In this document: positions 17,100 to 24,900 of the stretch, piece after piece
Layout: each line of letters opens with the position of its first letter
How positions within the stretch are numbered: position 1 is the first letter of the stretch
NCBI RefSeq assembly: GCF_038051995.1
Contig: NZ_CP150290.1
Location: forward strand, 1,785,501 to 1,849,500
Origin: Paenibacillus sp. FSL H8-0537
Lineage (GTDB): Bacteria > Bacillota > Bacilli > Paenibacillales > Paenibacillaceae
Direction of reading: 5' to 3'
Length of the DNA: 64,000 nt
Position numbers and translations under genes: made by a program
Notes under the pieces: model-generated
The model's input: only the letters and a program-made list of their open reading frames with translations
The model's database searches: none
Told to the model about the DNA's origin: nothing

Positions 17100-17498
17100 A
17101 TGTTGGACACAGGATTATTGATTATTCGGGTAGTATTGGGTTTGTTGATGGTTGGTCATGGGGCGCAGAAGCTGTTTGGCTGGTTCGGTGGTTACGGATT
17201 GAAGGGAACGGGAGGCTGGCTGGATTCAATTGGTGTTAAACCGGGTGTACTGATGGCACTGGCAGCAGGACTAAGCGAAGTGGTAGGCGGCTTGCTGTTT
17301 GCTGCAGGCTTGTGGACATGGCTTGGCGCAGTGCTGTTAATCATCCCAATGATTATGGCGATCGTGAAGGTACATGGCGCTAACGGCCTGTGGTCAACGC
17401 AGAACGGCTACGAATATAATCTGGTGCTGATTGCTGTATTTGTCGGTATTGCTTTGACCGGTGCAGGAGAGCTGTCAATCGACGCTTTGCTTAAATAA
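17100..17498 (+). CDS. DoxX-family membrane protein, CatD-like
   Basis: This 132-residue protein has four membrane helices and the DoxX signature MVGHGAQKLFGWFGGYG near residue 20. Proteins of this family are membrane partners of oxidoreductases or catechol dioxygenases. The Bacillus homologue CatD is induced by catechol and thiol stress under a CatR/YodB repressor. Here the gene is divergent from such a repressor with shared operators, so a quinone or thiol detoxification role is the best guess. No dioxygenase gene (catE) follows; the next gene is convergent. The start at 17100 has GGGTGAGG upstream. Confidence 0.88.
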   Translation: MLDTGLLIIRVVLGLLMVGHGAQKLFGWFGGYGLKGTGGWLDSIGVKPGVLMALAAGLSEVVGGLLFAAGLWTWLGAVLLIIPMIMAIVKVHGANGLWSTQNGYEYNLVLIAVFVGIALTGAGELSIDALLK

Positions 17499-17520
17499 GG
17501 GAATAGCCTGCTGCCAGCCG

Positions 17521-18375
17521 CTATAAGCGGATGACAACAAGGCCAATCATCATGCATGCGAATGCCGCCCACTGGGCGGCATTTAGTTTTTCCTTGTAAA
17601 TCAGAATGGCGCCTGCCGCGACCACAAGGCTGTTCGTCGCAAAGATCGGCGCGGCTAGATTAGCAGGCCCTGTCGCCAGCGCGGTTGCATAAAGCTGGAG
17701 GCCAGCGTAGGAGAAAAGGCCAGCGAGCAGTCCGTAAAGCAAGCCGGTCCGATAGGCAGATTTGCGGGTGCTGCCTTTTTTATCTTTGCTTAGCAAGGCG
17801 AACCATAGAAAGGACAGCAAATAGCCCACGAATAAAATCGGCGCGCTGGAAAATCCCCATTCCTCCGTTACCTTTAGCCCGCCATTGCGAAAGGTAAAGA
17901 AGACGACCGCGGCGGAAGCGTAGTAAAACCATTGTGTCTGGGCAGGGATGGCTTGTACCTGTTTTTTATAAGAAATGAGCACAACGGACAGCAGCAGCAG
18001 TAAAATGCCGCTAGCTTGCGCGAGCTGGAGGGGTTCCTTATAGACAAGTGTGCCCAATGCAACGACAAGCACGATGTTCATATTCGTCAGTGGAGAGGTT
18101 AGGCTTGCCGGACCATAGTCCAGCGCCTTCATAAAGACCGCGTTGCCGATGGCCGAGCCTGCTCCAATGATCGCACCTGCAATCCAGATCCGGTAATCGG
18201 CTAACGAAGTGAGCGAGCCCTCAAACGCGGCATGAATGCCAAACCCAGCTGTGCCTGAGGCGTAAAGCCCAAGCAGCAGCGCTGAGGTTGCACCGCTGCT
18301 CATCTGGCTTCTTTTCATCCACCAGCCGGCTAATCCGAATAAAATGGCGCTAGAGATAGCAACGGTTAGCCACAT
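17521..18375 (-). CDS. EamA/DMT-superfamily transporter
   Basis: This protein of about 284 residues has ten predicted membrane helices arranged as two EamA repeats. Motifs such as GPASLTSPLTNMNIVLVVALG in the first half and GPANLAAPIFATNSLVVAAGA in the second show the internal duplication. DMT transporters export or import small metabolites; nothing here identifies the substrate. I choose ATG 18375, because AGGGAG lies 9 nt upstream, over the TTG at 18384, which would touch the ribosome site. It is convergent with the doxX gene, 22 nt away. Confidence 0.87.
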   Translation of the reverse strand: MWLTVAISSAILFGLAGWWMKRSQMSSGATSALLLGLYASGTAGFGIHAAFEGSLTSLADYRIWIAGAIIGAGSAIGNAVFMKALDYGPASLTSPLTNMNIVLVVALGTLVYKEPLQLAQASGILLLLLSVVLISYKKQVQAIPAQTQWFYYASAAVVFFTFRNGGLKVTEEWGFSSAPILFVGYLLSFLWFALLSKDKKGSTRKSAYRTGLLYGLLAGLFSYAGLQLYATALATGPANLAAPIFATNSLVVAAGAILIYKEKLNAAQWAAFACMMIGLVVIRL

Positions 18376-18413
18376 GTTGTTCAACTCCCTGATTGTTTAC
18401 GGTAAGGCTGAAT

Positions 18414-18536
18414 TTGTTACACAAATGAAATGATTCTGTTATACCCCTATTACAATACTCGGTTATTATAATAAACAAGACCCCCTTTTAATATATCAAA
18501 TTCGGACCTGCACTCGGTGCAGGTCCACTTTTTTTG
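18414..18536 (+). ncRNA. Possible small RNA ending in an orphan terminator
   Basis: GGACCTGCAC (18504-18513) and GTGCAGGTCC (18517-18526) form a perfect 10-bp hairpin followed by a T tract at 18529-18535, on the plus strand. No plus-strand gene precedes it, since both neighbours are on the minus strand. Possible promoter elements are TTGTTA (18414) with TGTTAT 17 nt later, and TATAAT at about 18467. A short untranslated RNA is one reading; it remains unproven. Confidence 0.4.
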
Positions 18537-18584
18537 TCCAGATGTTCGTAGGCAGCTTGCCGCTGGCGCATTCTACATAAAAAA

Positions 18585-18618
18585 GAGACTGCTCTGCTGA
18601 TAAACAGCAAAGCAGCAT
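18585..18618 (-). terminator. Terminator of the histidinol-phosphatase gene
   Basis: On the minus strand CTGCTTTGCTG pairs with CAGCAGAGCAG (one mismatch) and is followed by a run of T. Confidence 0.75.
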
Positions 18619-18647
18619 CATTTTACGGGATTCATTAAGCAGATGGC

Positions 18648-19457
18648 CTACAGCGGTACGATGATCTGCTTGCGCTGGCGGTAGAAGACCCATTTGTTAA
18701 AGCCAATTTCCTTAAGGCGTTTGCTGACGCGATCCCAATCGTCGCCGACCCTTGCTGGAATGTGGGCATCGGAGCCGAAGGTCACATTGACGCCGAAATG
18801 ATGGGCACGCTCCAAAATGTCATCGGATGGATACCAGCCGCCTACATATTTTGTGCTGCCGGAAGTATTAATTTCAATCGACACATCGTTTTCCGCAATA
18901 ATGCGAAGCGTATCATCGATTTCGGCATCGGCTTTAATGTCGGAGAAAGCAGGGTAATAGCCTTTCATTGCATCAATATGCCCCAGCACATTGAACATGC
19001 CGCTGCGCGCTGATTGGCTGATCAGGTCATAATAACGGCGCTTTTCCTCAATTTGCTGCTTCTCGGTCAGCCCTTTCCAGCGATTGCGATTAAAAATGCT
19101 CACTCCGCTTACCTGATGGACGGAGCCGATAATGTAGTCGAACGGTACGCCTTCATAGGCGTCGCGATAAGCGGGAAGACGTTCAGGGAAAAAGTCAGAT
19201 TCCATACCGAGCAGCACTTCAATACGTCCCTCATATTTTGCCTTAAGCTCAAGTACTTCCTTTATGTAGTTGTCAAATTCGGATTGTGCCATGGCGATGC
19301 CAGGAAAAGGGCGGTCGTCCTTATGGCCGAAATAAGGCGAATGATCAGAAATGCCAATGGCCTGCAAACCTGCGTCGAGTGCGGCAGTAATGTAGTCTTC
19401 AATCGTTCCGTCGGCGTGGCCGCAACGTTCGTGATGGGTGTGCAGATCAAATTTCAT
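18648..19457 (-). CDS. hisJ: PHP-family histidinol-phosphatase (HisJ/HisK type)
   Basis: This PHP-fold phosphatase removes phosphate from L-histidinol phosphate in histidine synthesis. The metal-binding start MKFDLHTHHERCGHA carries the HxH pair, followed by ISDHSPYFG (His in motif II), a Glu in LLGMESDFFP, the histidines in IIGSVHQV and NVLGHIDA, and the late GSDAHIPARVG. The order and the 269-residue length match HisK/HisJ of Bacillota. The ATG at 19457 has AAGGAGG upstream. It lies 37 nt after a LysR gene on the same strand, possibly one transcript. No other his genes are in the window, so the exact substrate is inferred from the family. Confidence 0.85.
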   Translation of the reverse strand: MKFDLHTHHERCGHADGTIEDYITAALDAGLQAIGISDHSPYFGHKDDRPFPGIAMAQSEFDNYIKEVLELKAKYEGRIEVLLGMESDFFPERLPAYRDAYEGVPFDYIIGSVHQVSGVSIFNRNRWKGLTEKQQIEEKRRYYDLISQSARSGMFNVLGHIDAMKGYYPAFSDIKADAEIDDTLRIIAENDVSIEINTSGSTKYVGGWYPSDDILERAHHFGVNVTFGSDAHIPARVGDDWDRVSKRLKEIGFNKWVFYRQRKQIIVPL

Positions 19458-19494
19458 AGCTGTTTCCTCCTTGAGTTGAAAATGCGCTGGCAGC

Positions 19495-20397
19495 TTATTC
19501 GCTGCTTATGAATTGATGCTCCGGCATGCCCTTGAGATCGCTTAAAAACTGCTGCATCGCCGTGTTTAAATACCTGCCGGACTTGTAGACGACGCCGACC
19601 GGATGGCTGATTTCAAGCTCATTCACTTTAATCATCTTGAGCGAGCCCCGCCGCAGCTCCTCGGCAATGGACAGCTTGGAGACGACAGCGGCGCCGAGAT
19701 TAATTTCGACCATGCGCTTCACCTCTTCGCTGCTCGAAAGCTCCATCATAATATTCGGCTGAATATTGTACTGGCGAAAAATCTTGTCTACGAAGCGCCG
19801 TCCGAGTGTGTCAGGTGCAAGCATGATCATAGGAATATCTTTGAGTGCCTCTACGGTAGTATGCTTCAAATCGCTCAGGGGATGCTCCGGAGATACAACA
19901 AGCTCAAACGTATCGTAATAAAGAGTGGACGAGTGCAGGTTTGGATTTTTCTCAAATAAGTAAGAAATACCAATGTCAATGGTGCCATTTTCAACGCTGG
20001 CGGTCACCTGCGAGGATGGCATCGTATGAATCGTTGTTTTGATCAGCGGAAACTGGTCTTGAAAGTAGGATAATACCCGCGGCAAAATTTGAATCGCAAT
20101 GGAAGAAGTCGTCCCTAACAAAATATGGCCTTGAGGCGTCGTGTTGAGGTCTGAAAGCTTAGCCTTAAGCTCTTCGACAATAAGCAAAATTTTCTCGGCA
20201 TGCTCTAGAAAAACTTGTCCATGGTCGGTGAGGGTCACAGGCTGATTGCGGTCAATCAGAACCGTCTTGAATTCCTCTTCAAGCGTTTTGACTTGTGCGG
20301 ATACAGCAGGCTGGGTCAAATTAAGCAGCTCACCCGCCTTGCGGAAGCTCATCGTTTTGGAAATGGTGAGGAGTGTTTCAAGTTGGCTAATATTCAC
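19495..20397 (-). CDS. LysR-family transcriptional regulator
   Basis: The 300-residue protein has the N-terminal helix-turn-helix (MSFRKAGELLNLTQPAVSAQVKT region at residues 16-38) and a LysR effector domain from about residue 90. It starts at GTG 20397, with GGAGGGGG about 8 nt upstream. A dyad TTGCTT-N9-AAGCAA upstream (20483-20503) may be its operator. It lies directly before the histidinol-phosphatase gene and is divergent from an MFS permease, so either could be a target. No effector is apparent; similarity to CysL or CynR-like regulators is only general. Confidence 0.88.
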   Translation of the reverse strand: MNISQLETLLTISKTMSFRKAGELLNLTQPAVSAQVKTLEEEFKTVLIDRNQPVTLTDHGQVFLEHAEKILLIVEELKAKLSDLNTTPQGHILLGTTSSIAIQILPRVLSYFQDQFPLIKTTIHTMPSSQVTASVENGTIDIGISYLFEKNPNLHSSTLYYDTFELVVSPEHPLSDLKHTTVEALKDIPMIMLAPDTLGRRFVDKIFRQYNIQPNIMMELSSSEEVKRMVEINLGAAVVSKLSIAEELRRGSLKMIKVNELEISHPVGVVYKSGRYLNTAMQQFLSDLKGMPEHQFISSE

Positions 20398-20482
20398 TAC
20401 AATCCCCCTCCAGGTTTAGTGAAGCAATTACACGCTTATAAAAATAGGCTTGCAGGCGCAAATGCCTTTCATCGTGATAGCG

Positions 20483-20503
20483 TTGCTTACTATTATAAAG
20501 CAA
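20483..20503. promoter_or_regulatory. LysR-type dyad between the LysR gene and the MFS gene
   Basis: TTGCTT (20483-20488) and AAGCAA (20498-20503) are perfect arms with a 9-nt AT-rich spacer. The spacing fits the T-N11-A class bound by LysR proteins. Confidence 0.5.
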
Positions 20504-20565
20504 ATCCGGCAAGACGGCAAAAAGCAGGAGCAGCTTAACGTATTATTTAAAGAGGATATAGGGTG

Positions 20566-21900
20566 ATGTTGTCGAAGTGTGTTGGACGAAGGTACTTATT
20601 TGAGGAGGCGTTACGACTGGACAGGAAAGCAATAAGAGGCTGGCTTATGTACGACTGGGCCAATTCGGCATTTGCGACGACGATGATGGCGACCGTCATG
20701 CCCATATTTTATTCAGGTGTGGCAGCGTCTAATCTGTCGGGTACGAAGGCGGAGGCCTATTGGGGATACACCCAAAGCATTGCGATGCTGTTCGTAGCGG
20801 TGCTGTCGCCGATATTGGGAGCGGTAGCTGATTACACGGGCTCTAAAATCAAATTTCTGACGATGTTTATGCTTATGGGAGCCGCATCCTGTGCCGCAAT
20901 GGCGTTTGTTGGCGAAGGGGACTGGCTGCTGGCTTCTATCCTGCTTATTATAGGAACGATGGGCTTTGCTGGAGGCAACACTTTCTATGATGCGCTGCTG
21001 GCGGATGGCGTGCCGATGGAGCGCAGGGATGTCGTGAGCGCGCAGGGCTACGCTTATGGCTATATAGGCGGCGGGCTGCTGCTGCTCGTTAATATTTTGA
21101 TGATTCAAAATTTCGAGCTGCTCGGATTCCCTACCAAAACCTTTGCGACCCAAATGGTGTTTATAACGGTAGGCATATGGTGGTTTGTGTTCTCGCTGCC
21201 GCTGCTGCGTTCGGTGAAGGAGCCTGTGAAAAATGTTAAAGTAGGCTTTGGCACCGCCCTTGGCAAAGGCTTCACGCGATTGCGCGGCACGCTGCGAACA
21301 CTTAAGCGATATCCGGAGCTGCTGAAATATATGGCTTCGTTTTTATTTTTCAACGATGGCATTAATACGGTTGTTGTGATGGCAACCATATATGGCCAGG
21401 GGATCGGCATTAATACGGATGATATGATTACGGCGCTGCTCATTACGCAGTTTGTTGGTTTCCCATGCACGATTGTATTCGGCAGACTTGCAGCGCGGTT
21501 TGGTTCGAAAAGGCTGTTATATGTGTCGTTATGGTTCTACGTCGTTATTGTTATTTTAGGTTATTTTATGACGTCATCGCTGCATTTTTATTTGCTCGCG
21601 ATTATGGTTGGCGTCGTGCAGGGAGGCAGCCAGGCGATTTCACGCTCGATTTATTCGGGTATGGTGCCGCCGTCCAAATCGGGTGAATTTTTTGGCTTTC
21701 TCTCGCTATCGAGCAAGTTTTCCTCCGTTGTAGGACCGCTGCTGTTTTCGGTAGTCGCGACGGTTTCAGGCTCTACCCGTATCGCTATCCTCTCGCTTAT
21801 AGGGTTATTCGTCATCGGCATTGTGCTGCTTATGTTCGTCAATTTGACGAAGGGCAGAGCAGAGGCGCTGGCCGGGGATGATGGAGCAATTAAAGCTTGA
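20566..21900 (+). CDS. MFS transporter of the UMF1/Atg22-like family
   Basis: This protein has about 12 membrane helices and begins its conserved part with GWLMYDWANSAFATTMM, the UMF1 signature. It also has FFGFLSLSSKFSSVVGPLLF near the C-terminus, typical of the family. UMF1 relatives are permeases, some exporting amino acids from fungal vacuoles; the bacterial substrate is unknown. The start is uncertain. ATG 20566 (or GTG 20563) has a moderate AGAGGA site and gives 444 residues. A CTG at 20617 lies 8 nt after a perfect GAGGAGG, and the family alignment should begin near there. It is divergent from a LysR gene. A terminator follows. Confidence 0.88.
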   Translation: MLSKCVGRRYLFEEALRLDRKAIRGWLMYDWANSAFATTMMATVMPIFYSGVAASNLSGTKAEAYWGYTQSIAMLFVAVLSPILGAVADYTGSKIKFLTMFMLMGAASCAAMAFVGEGDWLLASILLIIGTMGFAGGNTFYDALLADGVPMERRDVVSAQGYAYGYIGGGLLLLVNILMIQNFELLGFPTKTFATQMVFITVGIWWFVFSLPLLRSVKEPVKNVKVGFGTALGKGFTRLRGTLRTLKRYPELLKYMASFLFFNDGINTVVVMATIYGQGIGINTDDMITALLITQFVGFPCTIVFGRLAARFGSKRLLYVSLWFYVVIVILGYFMTSSLHFYLLAIMVGVVQGGSQAISRSIYSGMVPPSKSGEFFGFLSLSSKFSSVVGPLLFSVVATVSGSTRIAILSLIGLFVIGIVLLMFVNLTKGRAEALAGDDGAIKA

Positions 21901-21903
21901 ACA

Positions 21904-21957
21904 TATGAAGCCTGGCGCCATTCCAATGATGAGGACTGGCCGCCGGGCTTTGCGTTT
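21904..21957 (+). terminator. Terminator after the MFS gene
   Basis: AAGCCTGGCG (21908-21917) pairs with CGCCGGGCTT (21941-21950) with one wobble. The T tract is interrupted. Confidence 0.65.
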
Positions 21958-21959
21958 TA

Positions 21960-22208
21960 TTTCAAAAGAACTATAAAGCTGCTGCCTCCTTTTTAGACAT
22001 GTTCTTCTTGTGTAAAGGATGGGACTGGGTCAGTTAAGTACACATTGATGACTCGATGATTTTTTCGTAATAGGTGGGGAGGTTAGAGCATAAGATTGGT
22101 GTTTGTCCGATGATTTTGTAATTGAGGTTGACCTTGAGCTTAAAAAAGCGAATGTACTTCATAAATCACCGGCACAAAAGCAAATAAAAGCTTTTAAGCC
22201 GTAAAAAA
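21960..22208. other. Non-coding stretch before the foldback element
   Basis: No gene is visible on either strand. It is AT-rich and broken by stops. I considered a decayed transposase but found no coding remnant or terminal repeats I could recognise. Confidence 0.4.
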
Positions 22209-22385
22209 GTAGAAGCCAGATGGAAAAGGCGAGCGGAGTAAAAGGTTTGAGATGGGGGAGCGCAGCGTTCGCCTTTGCATCTGCTTTTTACCGCAGCGCG
22301 GTATAATTCAGAAAAATGCAGAGGCAACAGCGACCGGAATCCAAACCTTTTACACAGCGACGAATCTTTTCCATCTGGCTTCTAC
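22209..22385. mobile_element. 177-bp foldback (MITE-like) element
   Basis: The two ends are perfect inverted repeats of about 20 nt, starting GTAGAAGCCAGATGGAAAAG. A second block, GTAAAAGGTTTG near 22237 with CAAACCTTTTAC near 22341, is also paired. The centre is a tight hairpin ACCGC-AGC-GCGGT at 22290-22302. Overall the sequence is one imperfect palindrome without coding capacity. It could be a non-autonomous transposon or a long hairpin RNA; no target duplication is obvious. Confidence 0.7.
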
Positions 22386-22425
22386 GACAAGGTCTTAATA
22401 GCATTTATTTGGTTGTGTCCTACGG

Positions 22426-23361
22426 TCACAACCATTCCTTTTTGCGGAAAATAAAAAACATCCCAAAGCCCAGCACAAGCATAATGCCGAGCAAAATATA
22501 CGAACCGCCTCGCATATGCAGGCCGGGTATAAAGTCGAAGTTCATCCCATAAATACCGGTTATGAAGGTCAGCGGCATGAATATCGTCGTCATTGCTGTA
22601 AACACGCGCATAATTTCATTGGCGCGAGCCGAAATACTGGACTGGTAAGCTTCTCGCAAGTTGCCCATCAGCTCGCGGAACGTATCAAATGTCTCGGCGA
22701 TTTTGACGGCATTTTCATAAATATCGCTGAAATATTTTTGCAGCTGATCATCAATCAGCTTGAGATCGCGTTTGTTCAGCGTAGCGATAACGTCCTTCTG
22801 CGGGCCAAGCACCTTCTTGAGCCATAAAATTTCACCGCGCAAACCGATAATTTCGTTCAGATGCGATTTTTTCGTATGCATTAATATATCTTCTTCAAGC
22901 GTTTCGATCCGCGTATCAATTCGATCGGCTACGAGGAAGTAGTTATCGACGACAATATCGACGAGATTGTATAAAAAATAATCGGGGCGGCTGACTTCCT
23001 GCTCCCACAGGACAGGCTTCAGGGAACGCAGCTCATTAATTTTTTGCTTCGTAACGGTAATAATATAATGGCGGCCGAGAAAAATATTCAGTGCGCGCAG
23101 GAAAATTTCCTCATCATCAAAGCGAATGCTGTTAATAACAATAAAATAATGGCTTTCATAAATTTCAATCTTAGGGCGCTGCTCCTCCTCGGTAAGGCAA
23201 TCCTCTACCGCGAGGTCATGCATGTGGAAAAGCGGCTGCAATACAGCCAAATCCTCCACATCGGCATCAATCCAATAGAAGCCCTCCGGCGATGGAATGA
23301 GTGTATCAGCAATATCTTCAATAGGGGTAAACAAGCCGTTGTTGACCAGACGGATTTTCAT
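22426..23361 (-). CDS. corA: CorA-family magnesium/cobalt transporter
   Basis: CorA is a homopentameric channel for divalent metal ions. This protein of about 311 residues has the long soluble N-terminal domain and two C-terminal membrane helices. The obligatory GMN signature is in ITGIYGMNFDFIP (residues about 272-284), and the positively charged tail FRKKEWL ends the protein. EDCLTEEEQRPKIEIYESH is also typical. I use ATG 23361, which has AGAGGAG 7 nt upstream; a longer frame to 23412 has no site. I see no magnesium riboswitch in its leader. Confidence 0.93.
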   Translation of the reverse strand: MKIRLVNNGLFTPIEDIADTLIPSPEGFYWIDADVEDLAVLQPLFHMHDLAVEDCLTEEEQRPKIEIYESHYFIVINSIRFDDEEIFLRALNIFLGRHYIITVTKQKINELRSLKPVLWEQEVSRPDYFLYNLVDIVVDNYFLVADRIDTRIETLEEDILMHTKKSHLNEIIGLRGEILWLKKVLGPQKDVIATLNKRDLKLIDDQLQKYFSDIYENAVKIAETFDTFRELMGNLREAYQSSISARANEIMRVFTAMTTIFMPLTFITGIYGMNFDFIPGLHMRGGSYILLGIMLVLGFGMFFIFRKKEWL

Positions 23362-23679
23362 CTGTGCATCTCCTCTCTGAAATGGACAGGAGGCCGCCTT
23401 CGCCGCTTGCACAGAGCACTGTTATTTATAGAAAAACAGGGCGCAATACGCAGTGGCTGGGCAGCCGCCATATTCGGTTGTGTTCAGGCCTTGGTCGGTC
23501 GCCTTCCATGTCCGTATGCACTCCTTTATCATGTGAATTTTTGGATGAATAACACTCGATTATTCGCTTAGCGTTTCAATCCTTGTCTAGTATACTCCCG
23601 CAGCAGCTTTACATTCAAGCGAAAAAACCGTAAATGATGCTGAAAGATCAGCCTTCGATAGCATATGCAGTCCTCAGGG
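23362..23679. other. Non-coding stretch between corA and the met promoter
   Basis: About 320 nt without a supported gene. It should contain the corA promoter on the minus strand; a TATACT-like box lies near 23590. No riboswitch fold is evident. Confidence 0.4.
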
Positions 23680-23708
23680 TTGACGCGCCTGCCTGAATCC
23701 ATTAAAGT
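23680..23708 (+). promoter_or_regulatory. Probable promoter of the met operon
   Basis: TTGACG (23680-23685) and TAAAGT (23703-23708) are 17 nt apart, about 40 nt before the S-box leader. The -10 box is weak. Confidence 0.5.
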
Positions 23709-23750
23709 ATGCTTATAAGCAGCAATTCCATAATTGAATAGAACTACTTT

Positions 23751-23855
23751 CTTATCAAGAGCAGGCGGAGGGACTAGCCCGATGAAGCCCGGCAACCGGC
23801 GTAAGCACGGTGCTAATTCTTGCGGAGACATTTCGATGTTTCTGAGAGATGAGAG
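23751..23855 (+). promoter_or_regulatory. SAM-I (S-box) riboswitch
   Basis: The sequence contains the conserved S-box blocks CTTATCAAGAGCAGGCGGAG, GGACTAGCCCGATGAAGCCC, GGCAACC and GCTAATTC, closing with TGAGAGATGAG, which pairs with the 5' end. S-adenosylmethionine binding favours the terminator just downstream and switches off metA-metI-metC. Confidence 0.97.
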
Positions 23856-23880
23856 AGGCGAACGCTTATTTTTTGAGCAA

Positions 23881-23914
23881 ACGACCTTTTCTCTCGACAG
23901 AAAGGGTCTTTTTA
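23881..23914 (+). terminator. Riboswitch-controlled terminator upstream of metA
   Basis: GACCTTTTCT (23883-23892) and AGAAAGGGTC (23899-23908) form the stem, followed by TTTTTAT. It is the expression platform of the S-box. Confidence 0.9.
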
Positions 23915-23956
23915 TATTTGGGAATGTTGATAATCTCATCAAAGGAGTGATTCTGC

Positions 23957-24874
23957 ATGCCAATTAAAGTTCCCGACCATTTGCCAGCCAAAGAAATATT
24001 AAATAGTGAGAACATTTTCGTCATGGACGAAAGCGTTGCTTATCATCAGGATATTCGTCCGCTGCGTATCGCGATTTTGAACTTAATGCCTGAGAAAGAA
24101 ACGACAGAGACCCAGCTGCTTCGCTTGATCGGCAATACGCCGCTGCAGGTGGAGGTTGTGCTGCTTCGTCCGAAGACGCATACGTCGAAAAATACATCGT
24201 ATGAGCATCTGCATGCTTTTTACAAAACGTTTGACGAAATTGCCCATGAATTTTACGATGGCTTAATTATTACAGGTGCTCCTGTAGAGCATCTGGATTT
24301 TGAGAACGTAAACTATTGGGAGGAACTGAAGGACATTATGGATTGGAGCGCACGGCGCGTCACTTCGACCTTCCATATATGTTGGGCCTCGCAGGCAGGA
24401 CTTTACCATCATTATGGTGTTCCCAAATATGAATTGGATGATAAAATTTTCGGCGTGTTCCACCATACGATTGAGAAGCAGAACGTCAAGCTGCTTCGTG
24501 GCTTTGATGAAGCGTTCCTCGTGCCGCAATCCCGTCATACGGAAGTGCGTCGCGAAGATATTGAGAATGTTGATCATCTGGAAATTTTGTCGGAATCGGC
24601 CGAATCGGGCGTTTACATTGTCGCTTCCAAGGATGGCCGTCAAATTTTCGTCAGCGGGCATTCGGAATACGATCCTTTCTCATTGAAAAACGAGTATGAC
24701 CGCGACAAGGCGAAAGGGCTCGATATTGCAGTGCCGAAAAACTATTTCCCGGGTGATAACCCGGAAGCAGTGCCGTACTCCTCGTGGAGGGCGCATGCTA
24801 ATCTGCTATTCTCGAATTGGCTCAACTATTACGTGTACCAGCAGACGCCATTTGATTTGGGAGCAAACATCTAA
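23957..24874 (+). CDS. metAA: Homoserine O-acyltransferase MetA (acetyl-CoA type expected)
   Basis: MetA activates homoserine for methionine synthesis. The 305-residue protein has the MetA signature [19 protein letters not shown] (about residues 38-56), the catalytic cysteine in [16 protein letters not shown] near residue 142 and the catalytic histidine in SGHSEYD near 237. Bacillota MetA enzymes use acetyl-CoA although they were long called succinyltransferases; the specificity here follows from that knowledge, not from a residue I verified. AAGGAG precedes the ATG. It leads the S-box operon and lies 26 nt before metI. Confidence 0.94.
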   Translation: MPIKVPDHLPAKEILNSENIFVMDESVAYHQDIRPLRIAILNLMPEKETTETQLLRLIGNTPLQVEVVLLRPKTHTSKNTSYEHLHAFYKTFDEIAHEFYDGLIITGAPVEHLDFENVNYWEELKDIMDWSARRVTSTFHICWASQAGLYHHYGVPKYELDDKIFGVFHHTIEKQNVKLLRGFDEAFLVPQSRHTEVRREDIENVDHLEILSESAESGVYIVASKDGRQIFVSGHSEYDPFSLKNEYDRDKAKGLDIAVPKNYFPGDNPEAVPYSSWRAHANLLFSNWLNYYVYQQTPFDLGANI

Positions 24875-24900
24875 CTATATAATAGAAGGAGCAATAGCCC

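Noticed and set aside
21960..22208. Possible decayed transposase before the foldback element
   Set aside because: No frame of useful length and no recognisable transposase motif on either strand.
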